Below are positions 24,590 through 36,400 of a stretch of 64,000 nucleotides of DNA, one piece after another; the stretch's first letter is position 1, and every line of letters starts with the position of its first letter. The translations under genes were made by a program, and so were the position numbers. Below the pieces are notes generated by a model. It was given only the letters and a program-made list of their open reading frames with translations. It made no database searches and had not been told where the DNA came from. This stretch comes from Mastigias papua (taxonomy: Eukaryota; Cnidaria; Scyphozoa; Rhizostomeae; Mastigiidae): positions 21,518,003 through 21,582,002 of the forward strand of contig OZ025267.1 in NCBI GenBank assembly GCA_964019165.1. The letters run 5' to 3'.

Positions 24590-24950
24590 TAGATGATGCA
24601 GTGTCAAAGGAAGCATCCTCATCTCAAAACCAAATTGGCCTTAGCAATCCTTCAAGCAGAAAGGAAGGGTCTGCAACAAAAGGGAAAGTCCAATGCCTTG
24701 CAAGAAGGAAAGATCCAAAAGAACATGTTTATCTACCAATTGAAGAGGATGGAATGTAAAAACCCGTCATCTTCAATTAACAAAGTACTATTTTCTATTG
24801 GAAATGTGATAATGCTCATTGGAAATTATTTAATCTCATTAGAACTGCGATGTTCACAAGGAAGGAATATCAATAGGCCTCGTAGGATAATCAGGTTGTT
24901 AGGTAGTATTTGATGTAAAAATCCAAATGTGCTTAATAGTTACAAACAGT
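24590..24950. repeat. Repeat family B, diverged copy
   Basis: It follows 6530-6800 in order: CATCCTCATCTCAAAACCAA / AATTGGCCTTAGCAATCCTTC, AAAGTC.AATGCC, TCTACCAATTGAAGAGGATGG, TGTTCACAAGGAAGGAATATCA and CCTCGTAGGA. An open frame of 106 codons runs through it, but the other copies have stops there, so I do not call a gene. Confidence 0.6.
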
Positions 24951-25859
24951 AAAGGTATTGAATTTCAAATAGCTCATCAATGAAAATGTACTATTATTAT
25001 CTGTTCAATCTCAACCTTGTTCGTAATTCTATTTTTCATCTCCACTCTGGTGCTACAATCAGAACGGATTGCCTTCAACTTCAACTTCAGTTTTCAACAA
25101 CCTATCGCTACATTCTTCATCTATTTGGTCAGTATCTAGAAACGGTTCTGAGTAGGTGTTTGCATTTATCCTTGAAAGGAGTACTTTGCTGTACATTTCA
25201 GGCATAGACCTGACTACAATAGTTTCAAAATTTCAAAACATATATGTATACTTCTACAGTATGCCATGCTTCGGATGCAGAGGGTTGTCTGTAACGCTCT
25301 GTCTATATAGATATTGAAATAAGCGAGAGCCTTGTGTCATTACCATAAACATTTGGTATTGAGCTTGTACAAGAGAAATTTAGATTATTTGATCATTTAT
25401 CCTGAGAATTAGAGAACCAAGGAAAGTGCTTTGCTCAACCCCATATATTAGTAGCATACAATCCGAATGGTGTCCACTTACTTTAAAGATCTTATGAATT
25501 TAAAGGAGCTTATTATCAATTCTATGAGTAATGAGTGCTTCAGCGTAGATCACTCATAGTACAGCCATCCATTAAGAACGGAGCTATAACACTGTGAGCT
25601 ACCTTTCACGATACAATATTTGCCGTAATGTCTTATGTGAATTCCCTTTCCAATAATTGGTGAGAGTCTTCCTCTAATTCTAATACTATTGTTGATTTAG
25701 ACTGGGTTTTCAGAGACCATAATAGATACTCACTTGCAAACTATTGATAGGAAGTAATCCTTCAACGATACACGTCCATAAATGACGATGAGAGAAACGT
25801 ATGACTATTCTAAACTATAAAAATGAAATCTACAACCGTCGAACAATAAATATAATTGG
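24951..25859. other. Gene-free stretch, nothing recognised
   Basis: No supported gene or repeat. Confidence 0.4.
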
Positions 25860-26450
25860 GTGATGATGATAATTGGGTGTTTCGAAGACATGTGACAGAA
25901 ATCGTAGATCAGATATATGAAAGTTGTTCCTCAATTCAGAAGGTAATTTGTTCAACACAACGTTCATTTGCAAAAACAAATGAACATTTTGGCACTGATA
26001 AAGAGCTGTACATGATCATCATTGCGACTATTGAATACTTTTCCAGGCATTTTTACAAAAAACTCTCCTCTTGGTATCATTACTTGGTAACTTCAAGAGA
26101 TAAGGAAGCATAAATATTCGAAAATGAAACCGTTTCCAACTTGAAAAGGTTTCTACACAATAATATAATTCCTCAATCAATGGATGACTTATTATCTTTC
26201 AAGCAGCACTGAAATCTCGTTGAAGATGAAAAGAATAGCAAAATAGGTATATTGTTAAGTATGAAGGGAAAAACATAGATCTCACAGCATACTATTATTG
26301 TTCCCTATACAATGGCTTCCTTGCAGTCATACCAATACAATAGATATTTTCCTTACCAAGTAGAAAGGTTCTGATATAATGCTTCTCTACACATTTTGAG
26401 AAAGTGCGCTACTACCATCTGCTGCTTCTAAACGAAGCTTTTGATACTCA
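25860..26450. repeat. Decayed repeat, partner of 11990-12430
   Basis: The landmarks GTTGTTCCTCAATT, CACTGATAAAG, GAAGCATAAATATTCGAA, ATGGCTTCCTTGCAGTCATA and AATAGATATTTTCCTTACCA occur in the same order as at 11990-12430. It looks non-coding. The 85-codon frame at its start is not conserved in the partner. Confidence 0.55.
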
Positions 26451-27186
26451 GTTAAATGTTAAATCGGCTTCATAGTATTAGAAGGACAGAACCAATGAGG
26501 GACAGCAGTAAGAAGGTAGGAGTTTACATTATGAGAGTTTAATCATATTGTTTCTGTAGTTTACATTCAGAGTGGGAGAGCACAAGTTGTTTTCAACATG
26601 GATAAGGTTGGCTTAAGTTTTTAACAGCAAAAGCTTCAAATTCCATTCAATCTGTTTCTATATACAAGAAAAAACCTTGGAACATTCATATGTGATATGC
26701 TACATCAGCTGTCAAGAGCCTTTTAAATAGTCGAGTATAGAATCCATGTACTTCGGGTCCACTAAAAGTTGCAATAGTTTAGGGCCTTCACAAGATTCTC
26801 CTATATTCCTGCGGTCGTTTCAAATGCTGACAAAGTGCCCTAAAAGTCTGAAAATCTGCCCTTAATCCTAAGAAAAATCTATGGGCTAGGCACCTCCAAG
26901 GTCACAACGTACCTCTCTTTATTGTTTTGACACTGGTAAAGCTTTCTCACACTCTTATATCATCCCACTTAGACCCTCACTATCCCTCTCGGTTTGTAAT
27001 AAATATGTTATTAAAATAAAAGCTTTTGTGCAATTGAGTGTGGCTCCTAAACTGTCATGTGTGGTAAAAGTACCCTCCAATTCCTGTTCCCCTCCATCTT
27101 CCAAATGCTTCCTACGTCCCTGATGATTATAGAGAATCAAAATATAGAGAGGTAAGTGTTGCTTAAGGGGAAATATTAACTGTTGA
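26451..27186. other. Gene-free stretch, nothing recognised
   Basis: No supported gene or repeat. Confidence 0.4.
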
Positions 27187-29865
27187 AGCAGGGAGACCGA
27201 GACTCTTCTTCTATCCCTACGTTAGTGTAGCAAGGAAAGCCATATACAATTGTACATAAAAGTAGGTGGAGGAGGCTCCGCAGCATTGAGTTTGGAGAAG
27301 GATGGATTCCTCCTCACCATAGTATGATGAAACCATCGTATTTGGTCAAGTCCAATGTCCTTTGCTGAGAAGGTAGTACATATGCAATATGGCCGACGCA
27401 AATGCAAACAATGATATTATTAATGGTTGGTATCAGTTTTGCTTCAAATACTTCAAGTAAGAATTCAATGCAACAACAGACTACTAAGCCACCAACCAGC
27501 AATCTAACTGAGATAATAATCATTGCTGGATAAAAATCCTTAGTATGTTTGTATTTAGCATAAGGCATGAAACATTCTGGCTTTAAATGCACTGAAGATC
27601 ACACTCTTCTCTGAAAATGCGTGATTTTACTGCATCTTGTTATACCACCTCCCAAGAATCATTACTCAAAAGTCTCTCCTCAATACTTCTGCCAAAACAT
27701 CTCAATAGTAAGTTAAATCTAATTTCAACTCAAAACTGAAGTAACAAAGAATATTTTCCTGCCTTAACTAGCTCAGTGAATTGTGAGAATCATGTTATGT
27801 ACATTTTCAAAAGTTGGCCCTTGGATCCTACTAGCCGTCATGTTTGCGCATACTTTTCAGGCGTAGGCCTGTTTCATGACAACAACTGTCTATGCAAATG
27901 TTCAGTTCTGGAATTTCGCAATATTTAAGGAGAAGCATCGTTGATAAATTTACCAACTTTTGCAATTTGGAACTGCCGACTACCCACATTCTATTTCGTA
28001 CAGTCATCCACCTTTATAGGAAAACCACCATTGCGAATGTTCATTAAAGTTTATGAATAAATAGTATAACCACAGTTGAAATTCTTCAAAACAATGCAGA
28101 CAAGCTGTAAGCTTATAAATGAAACTTAGAAATTATCTCCAGAAACCTTGCAGGGATAGCAAATTACTTTAATCAAAAGGGCATATCTCGTTCACATCAC
28201 CCCCTCTATTCCTGATTAATAATGATCACTTTGATTGACGTTCATAGATGCTGTCCTGTCAATTCATTTGCTAATACAAGAAACAACATCTGGCGAACAG
28301 CGACCTTACGATAAAGAAAGGAAGGGGAACCGACAATCTTTTCATTAAAAAATCAAACTGTTAAGTAGCATTTGATGCCCCTAAACATACATTTTATTAC
28401 AATACAGGGGCCTGCTACTACAGTTTAAGTAATTTCGTCTATTACAGAGTGCCAATTTCTCCTTGATTGTAATAGGCAGAAAAAATTTAAGATAATGTCG
28501 AATATAACATCTGTAGAATTCTTAGAAGCTGTTCATGATGCTGCTCTATTAAATGTCTTGATATAAGATGAAGGATTTCTTTGATGTCAAATTATATTGG
28601 CCTATCCTAAAACTCCTTTCAGCTACTACATTGTTTGGGAGTGAATATTCTTCCAAATTTGCCCCCACACGCAGAGGTAACTGAAGAATAATAGAGGCTC
28701 GAATAGGAGTACCTGTAAACTTCTTTGAAACGCTCCATTACGAGTTGAGATATCCCCTTGGATGTCAAATTGTATACAACTACTCTAGCATAGTAAAGAC
28801 TTTTATACAAGTTAATAAAGGCAGATGGTTAAGAACGTGATGGAGTACTGTACATATTACATTTCACAACTTTAGAATTCAACCAAAGGAACTTGGGATA
28901 TATCTATGACATTAACCTAGGGACTAGCAATAAGAAACATAGGCAAATATCAAAATCCTCCAAAATCCAGAAAGGTAAATATAATACCTGTACTGAATGT
29001 AGTTTCCTTCCTTATTTTTCTTCTTCATAATTACAGTAGTGTTTCCTTCGTCATAGAAAGGATAACACTTTTCACTTTTCACTGCACTTCCGCGCAATTT
29101 CATCTATGGGACAAAATGATATCAAGTAGTTGCAATCGATAATTCTTGCCAATGACATAAAAGTTGCTACAACGTATATGTTATTGCAATCCACAGACTG
29201 GATGACAGAAATTGTAGTGATTGGTACATATAGAGAGCTCGGCATCCTTGAACTTTGTCTTCTATGTTGATATGAGGCTATATCAACAAACCAACTCAGA
29301 AACATAAAATGTAACTACCTGCCAAAAATTCTTGGAAAACATGGAGATGTGATTCACAGCCACGCACTTCTTTCAATCGCTTTCATTATCGTATGCTTAT
29401 ACAATTTATACATATCTATCTTATTACATCGTACATAAATTTATGTCAACGACACTTCTGTGTTACAAGTAGTCTCTGATTTTGATACAACAGTAAACGT
29501 AATCAATCTTGATCTTGTCTGTATTTGAGAAAGCTTTAGGGCATTCGTGTGCGGTGTATATTCAGTGTTAATTGTGAAAATTTTTCTAAAAATCAACTAT
29601 ATCGTTTTCACTCTATTGGTTTTACCAATAACATTATAGATTAGACTTGACATAAGACTCCCATGCTTTCTTGCAATATCATCAGTTACTTCATTTTGAT
29701 AATGAAAAGTTTTCATTGGTTTGAAAAATAGTTCTAAAGCAAGCTGCATAATTTTAAAGAACAATTCAACATTGAGGTCCAAGCAATATGTTATATTGCA
29801 GATGTGTTTTAAATGGCCAAGGACGACAAGAGGTTCCTGAATGAAGCTGTTGCCATCAAGAATTA
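27187..29865. repeat. Segmental duplication, copy 2 (repeat family A)
   Basis: This is the counterpart of 18425-22110. It keeps the empty sites of the LINE tail (~27240) and of the MITE pair (~29405), and therefore shows the state before those insertions. It retains about 150 bp (27500-27645) that copy 1 has lost. No gene is carried. Confidence 0.88.
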
Positions 29866-31639
29866 AGACTATAACACCAACATGTTCTAATGAAAATTCT
29901 CCTGAAAAGAAAGTTATGCATATTCGATACTGAGGATCTTCATAAGCGCATCTTGAATTGCCAAAAATATCAGATAGATTGTTTGTCTTGAAGAAGGTTT
30001 AGCGGTTGACCCCAAGCCAATCCATATCAATAAGAAGACAAAAATGCTCCAGATAATTATCTTCTTACATAGCACTCAGTAGGGTAATGAATGAGTTCGA
30101 GAGGTATAAAAATGATTCTTCAATCGAGTATGCTTCAGTACCAGAGGTGTAACAACGTGGTCACCACTGAGACTACAATGCTCTGTGGTCCATTACAATT
30201 AATGCATAATAACTTTTCAAACTAAAAGTGGCAGCCGAACAAAATCTTGGTGTGAATGATGGAGAAACGGCTTGAATTCTAAACTTGTTATATCTTATCA
30301 ATGATGAATAATCAAAATGAAAGTAGGTTTAGAACAACCAACAAGGCAATATTTCACCTATAATATCACAGGCATTGCTAATTGAAGATTTTTATAGTTG
30401 AGTAATGGTACCCAGCTTTAGTTTCAAATTCATCTGCAGGTGGAGCCATTCCATGGGAAAATCTGTCTCTCCAAGAGACCGAAAAAGGAGAATATAAAGT
30501 CGAAAACATTGGCCTACTATTGCCAAACATGGAGCAATTAGCTGGAGGTAGACAGGTTTGTGGCCTACATGGATCAAACCAGCCAATAGAGCATAGCGCT
30601 CTTACTTTCCAAAACCAAGAAGACGGATGACATAACAGACTGGATATAACGGTATAGAAAATGAAAATACCTTTTTGTCAGGTTACATACAACTTCCAGA
30701 GGAAGTCAAACATCCATAGATGATATGAGACGTAAAGTTAGTGAGTGGAATAATGAGACGAATATGTATAGTGGTCATGACTGGTCCTGTAACAGAAAGC
30801 AAACCAGCATCAAGAATGTTGCTAGACGCAGTTTCAGACTGACATTCAAGAGAGCACTGATACCTGGATTCGGTTTAGACAAGTACTATCAAGCCCTTCA
30901 ATCTTTTGGGGTAGCATGAAAGAGCCGCCGAGGTGACATATGACGTTTATCCAATGGATGCATCAATGATACATTCTATAGTCTATACGAGTTGACCTCA
31001 AATTAACGTAGTAGTTTTCATTCTACGGTATGTAAGTATTATGAGTCGGGTAGTGAATGTTATATACAAAAGCGAACAAATGTGAAGAGTAATATTTTGA
31101 AAAGAAGAATTCCTTAAGGCGCATTGCTACTTTGTTATTCAGTATGCAAACTAAATCATGAACTTCCAAATTAACGCATTAGATATTTAATATACCTATA
31201 GATATAGAACCAGAATATTCACTACCCTTCTGTCTATGGAGGATGTAGTTAAGTCATTGTGGATTGTTACCCACTTTCGTTGTTTTGGTACTAAAGTTAT
31301 ATAGTTGTACATATCTTGTCATAAATATAAGGAGAGTTTAAAATCAATTTAGCTATTTATTCTTGAGGAAGGATGTTTTTTGAGAATCGAGAAAGATGGA
31401 CAACACAAACAGAGAGGATAAAGCAAGCTTCCTTGCATCAAAGTCTTAGATATTATTTACGTCTTAGATTCATAAGTATAAAAAGCTCTGAAAAATATCT
31501 ACAAGAAACAATGTCAGTAATATAATATTTGATATATTGCTGGACTTTTTGACGACCCATATCTCAAGAGATCAATTCCTAAGAGGTTAAGAGATCTTAG
31601 TCATTAAAGAAGCATAAATGACAGTGTCTAATAGAGACA
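29866..31639. other. Gene-free stretch, nothing recognised
   Basis: There are a few 60-65-codon frames on both strands with no family resemblance. Confidence 0.4.
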
Positions 31640-32300
31640 GAAGAAGTGCTACAAATCGCATTGTTATCTGTCTAAAGCTAGAATCGTATTCGCTCTAGAC
31701 GCCAAAAATCTAAAGAAACGGCATTTTACCCATGAATGATCATGGAATGTAGTAGTGGAAGCTGTTGGTGATGTGATGTTCACAAGAACACCAACAAGCC
31801 CCTCGCAAAACAATCATACCGTTAGACAGAATTTCGTGCATAGCGCCAAAGGTGCATTCAACAGTCATACAAGGGAATACTACCAAATTTCACTTAGTTA
31901 CTTTGTTTAAATAAGTAAGTAGACAAATTTTACATTTTTACTTTTACCTTGGCTAATAGTAGCTCCTCTGCAAGTTGGGTATTATTGTTAAAGGGTAAAT
32001 ATTCTTATATGTTTTACTACACGCAGAGGTAGCTAAAGATGAATAGAAGTTCTAATTGGCATACATTTAAATCACTCAGAATAGGAGTACTCACAAAATT
32101 CTATGAAATGCTTCAATACAAGCTGAAACATCTTCTTGGTCATTAAAATTTTATCAGTCTGCCAAAGAACGGTAAAGGCTGTCTTAGAAGTAAATGAAAC
32201 TGGGTGATTGAGGCGGTGATGGACCATTGTGTATACTACTTTTCACGGTTTTAGAATTCAAACCAAGGTACCTTGGATCCATATTGAATCTATCAAAATC
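31640..32300. repeat. Remnants of repeat families B and A
   Basis: Bases 31640-31850 match the B end: CATGGAATGTAGTAGTGGAA, TGATGTTCACAAG.A and CCCCTCGCAAAACAATCA. Bases 31990-32290 match A: CACGCAGAGGTA.CT.AAG, GAGCTGAAACATC-like, and TTTTAGAATTCAAACCAAGG. They are much more diverged than the other copies. Confidence 0.55.
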
Positions 32301-32490
32301 ACCATACGGAACAAATGCAAGCTCCAAACATATGAAACTTCCATACTTTCAAGACATTTGAATATAGTACCATTCATAAACTTTTGCTTCCATTGTCTTC
32401 AGTACAATATGGAGTTACCCTTCAGCCTGGCCGGGTAAGAAGTGGGCCCTCACTTCTGCTGTGCGAATTCAACTTTTCGTCACTTTGATA

Positions 32491-32703
32491 TTATATAGTA
32501 GTTACTCTGGTCCCAATGAACTGCACTATATAAGCTGCATCTGTGATGTTGACCCCAAGCAAGATGGCTGATATTCTAGTAAACAGTCCTCCCCAACTTG
32601 CATGAAAAGCAATTCCTAGAAATGCCACTACCATCAATGCGATAACCATAGTTGTCATGGACACATCAAGGGACGCTACACAGGGAAGCTCCCGGCAAAT
32701 CAC
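32491..32703 (-). other. Hydrophobic open frame, unassigned
   Basis: An ATG frame of 70 codons contains two apolar stretches, MVIALMVVAFLGIAF and ISAILLGVNITDAAYIVQF, separated by HASWGGLFTR. It could be an exon of a small membrane protein divergent from the UTP18-like gene. I recognise no family, see no convincing splice partners, and chance is a real alternative. The rest of 32300-33430 shows nothing. Confidence 0.2.
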
Positions 32704-33438
32704 ATTGCAGATGGTGCTGCACGTGAAATCTAAACTTTATTTGCCGCTCTTTTTAAATCCCTCCAAATCATCACTGGCAATTACTTTGCTGCAAGGTACC
32801 TTAATTTGTAGCTTGTATGCTATTTTACTATCTATGCTATGACCCCTGGGTAGACATGATATTTTGCTCCTTGGGGTATCGTTTCTGTAGAAGTGTAGTG
32901 TCAGGAGCATGTATAGTAAATTTATAGTTAATATTGCAGACTTTTTAATCGAATAGGGGTAGACAATGTTTTGCTTCTAGAGGTATCGCTTCTGTAATAG
33001 GGTAGTGTTGGATGTATGCATAGCAAATTAGTAACAATTAGACAGGACATATAGCCTGACAATCTGACATTCAACCTAACGTTTGTCTGCTTTTTCTATT
33101 TCTCAAGAGCAGAAAAACAACTAATGAATCCAAATTTGTGATGAAAACACGTGTTCATTTGTGATAGCCTTGATTACCTATTCTCAATAAACAGATATTG
33201 TACATTCTTCTACTCATTCCTCTAAACACGTTTATTGACAACAACACGATATGAAGTAATCGGTAATCGGATACGAGGCCAACACAAAGAATAGATGATA
33301 CAGCCTCATCCTCAATATCGATCCGACGGTATGACACAAAATCATGTGCAGGAGAGCTTTGTTGTTTTGGTAAATGAGTAGAAGTCATAACATCTTTAGA
33401 TAACTGTAATTCATAACTCACAAAAATAGGGGCAGGAT

Positions 33439-36400
33439 ATGGATACAACGACAGATGCACTATTTTTTATTGATACTGGCAAGAACAGTGCTGAGAATGA
33501 CTGGGATATCAACACAGAAACTGATAATGAACATCAGGACGCATTACTGGACCAAAGTAAAAGTTTTGGAAAACAATCCAAGAATGAAAAGCTGCCTGTT
33601 ATACTAGGACACGATGATGAAGAGGCTGAGCTGGAGAGATTGGTTTTTGGAGGAAGGGCGGACAGTTTGTTCAAGGAGGAAGATGATAACATAGAGATAC
33701 AATCAGAAAATGAGAGGAGTGATGATGAACACCATATCTATGAACTTCACATAGATAAGGTATTGAATTAATTTATTAACTAGCAGCTATAAGATTTCTG
33801 TACACTACACTCGTACTTTACTATACCTCTAGGAAATGATAGCCTGAAATATTAGTCCAACTCTTATTGGAATTGTTTTGTTTGTTTGTGAACATATTAG
33901 CTATATTAGAAATACACCTTAGGAAAACGACAATTGCTTTCAATTTGTAAAACATGTTTCGATTGCTTCGACAACCATCTTCAGTTACAGAATAAGCATA
34001 TTACATGGTGCAAACGATATAAAGGCAAGTGATTACTCCCTAGGGGTCTTACAACAAAAACTATTCCATTGAGATAGAATGCGTCGGTGCTTAAAATGAG
34101 GGTTATAATATATCCTATGATAATACCAATGGGTGCCAAGTGCTTAGAATGCGGGCTGTAGTATGATAACAAAGGGAAATACCTGGGGATATGGGACAAT
34201 TAGAGTAGGAGCAAATGAATAGGCAGCAGATATATGACAAAAAAAAGAGACAAACAAACAAACAAACTAGATGCTTAATGTTAAGGTGCTATGTGTTAGT
34301 TGGGAATTAAGATCACATAGCACCTTAACATTAAGCATCTAGTTTGTTTGTTTGTTTGTCTCTTTTTTTTTGTCATATATCTGCTGCCTATTCATTTGCT
34401 CCTACTCTAATTGTCCCATATCCCCAGGTATTTCCCTTTGTTATCATACTACAGCCCGCATTCTAAGCACTTGGCACCCATTGGTATTATCATAGGATAT
34501 ATTATAACCCTCATTTTAAGCACCGACGCATTCTATCTCAATGGAATAGTTTTTGTTGTAAGACCCCTAGGGAGTAATCACTTGCCTTTATATCGTTTGC
34601 ACCATGTAATATGCTTATTCTGTAACTGAAGATGGTTGTCGAAGCAATCGAAACATGTTTTACAAATTGAAAGCAATTGTCGTTTTCCTAAGGTGTATTT
34701 CTAATATATTACTGCTGAGAAACTTTGGTAATATTAGCTATAGAAATCAATTTTGGAAGATGACACCTTATGTTTCTTTATGCTCACTAGTATTTGTCAC
34801 CATACCAGAGTCTACATTTCATATGATTCGTATGATATATATAAATATAAATATATATTATACATATGCTTCCATAGGAAGACAAACAATTAACTCTTTA
34901 ACAAATAATATTTCAAAAGTGAGGATGTGGTTTATGACCATGACAAAAGGGTTTTGGAAAACTGTAAAATGAAAGTGTGAGAAAATGAATGTTCTGGGCA
35001 GAAATCGACCTTACAACCCAGCCACTGCATCTTTGAATTTAGTGTGGGGAAGCTGATTGTTAGGTAAATTCTGGCACATTTGCCAGGTGTGGAAATCAAG
35101 ATATTTCACTTGACATGGGCTCTTTCAAGTACCACAACTAGGGCTTCTACCAAGTAATGGCACATATGTGGATGGAAGCAGTCAAAATGGCATGGGGAAG
35201 CAGTCAAAGTAACATGATAGTGTCTCTTCACACCTTGGAGAAATATAGTTTTGCATAGTATGCTTTGTTGTTGCGTTGAATAACACATGAGATTACTTAA
35301 CTTTGAGCTATGCCACCCCATCTTGTACCTAGAATCTTAATTCATTTTGTGCTTTAAGACTGAAGATATCACAACAGTTCCCAAAAAAAGAAAACCAGCT
35401 TGGATTGATGAAGATGATGAAACTTTGAGGTAATGCATTGTAGTCTATGCCATTACTATATGATTATTATCAGGTTTGTTATCATAGACAAGCTAATAGG
35501 TAAATTTATTGACATTACTTTTTATCATCAAAATCTTGCAATGAGACAAATGATTGTATTATAACAATATATGATTATATTATTGGAAAATGGAAAATTC
35601 ACAATTTGTTTGATTTCTACATAGGATTGACATAAAAAATCAAAAAAAGTTCAGAAAGTTAAGGGTAACAGAGGAAGATTCAGAAATTGATGGAACAAAG
35701 TTCTCAAATAGATTAAGAACACAGTAAGTTATTCTCTGTTCTTCATCTTATTCAATCAAATTCTTTTTTCAGATTAATGAAGGAAAGAGTTTCTGTGAAT
35801 ATGTTTGTATCTATAGCCTAAATACAATTTCATAATGTTTACAGGTTTGAGAAACTTGTTGGATGCCCAGAATGGGCAAAAAAAGAAGCAAAGAGTCAGG
35901 ACAGTGATGATGAAGGCAAGAAATAATTTTTGCATCTTTTGTTAAGATGCTTTCCTGTGCCTTGCATGGTAGAAATTAGAAAACTATATTTATTAGAAAA
36001 CTATATAACTATACAAGCAATCGAAACATGTTTTAAAAACTATATTTGTATTTATATATCTAAGTATATTGTTCATTGATAGTACAATGTGTATACTCTC
36101 CTGAGCTAGGTCTGTCTTCAATATCTCCCTTAATCAATCTATGTTATAGGCAGTTTTTAATAATTAGCATTTACTGTAGTGTCTAAGACTATTATTCTGT
36201 TAAGTATTGTAGTTGTATCTAATTGTTCTGTTATAATAATTATGACTGTATATGGAATATACTGATGAAAATGAAATAAATGAAAATGTATACTTTTTAT
36301 CTTATAGTTAAATGTTTAACTTTGTTTGAAAGTCATGTATTGATATGATGGGGCATAATTTGCAACACTCATTGTATCATTTAATCACATTTCTCAGCTT

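Larger units (their letters stand above)
33902..34708. mobile_element. Near-perfect palindrome in UTP18 intron 1, hammerhead motif in each arm
   Basis: Bases 33902-34295 are the reverse complement of 34314-34708. The only difference I found is one base in an A/T run; the loop is 18 nt. Each arm holds the same 72-codon frame, which has no recognisable product, and one hammerhead-like ribozyme motif. The structure resembles two long-terminal-repeat-like units head to head, as in Penelope-like elements, or a foldback element. Intron 1 RNA would contain both arms and could fold into a ~390-bp duplex. Confidence 0.88.

Noticed and set aside
24593..24913. 106-codon frame
   Set aside because: It lies in repeat family B, and the other copies have stops at matching places.
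33155..33460. Minus-strand 101-codon frame overlapping the UTP18 start
   Set aside because: Antisense shadow of the first exon and its 5' flank, with no family match.
33981..34629. Two identical 72-codon frames on opposite strands
   Set aside because: They are the same sequence in the two palindrome arms, with no recognisable family. They are annotated as part of the element.
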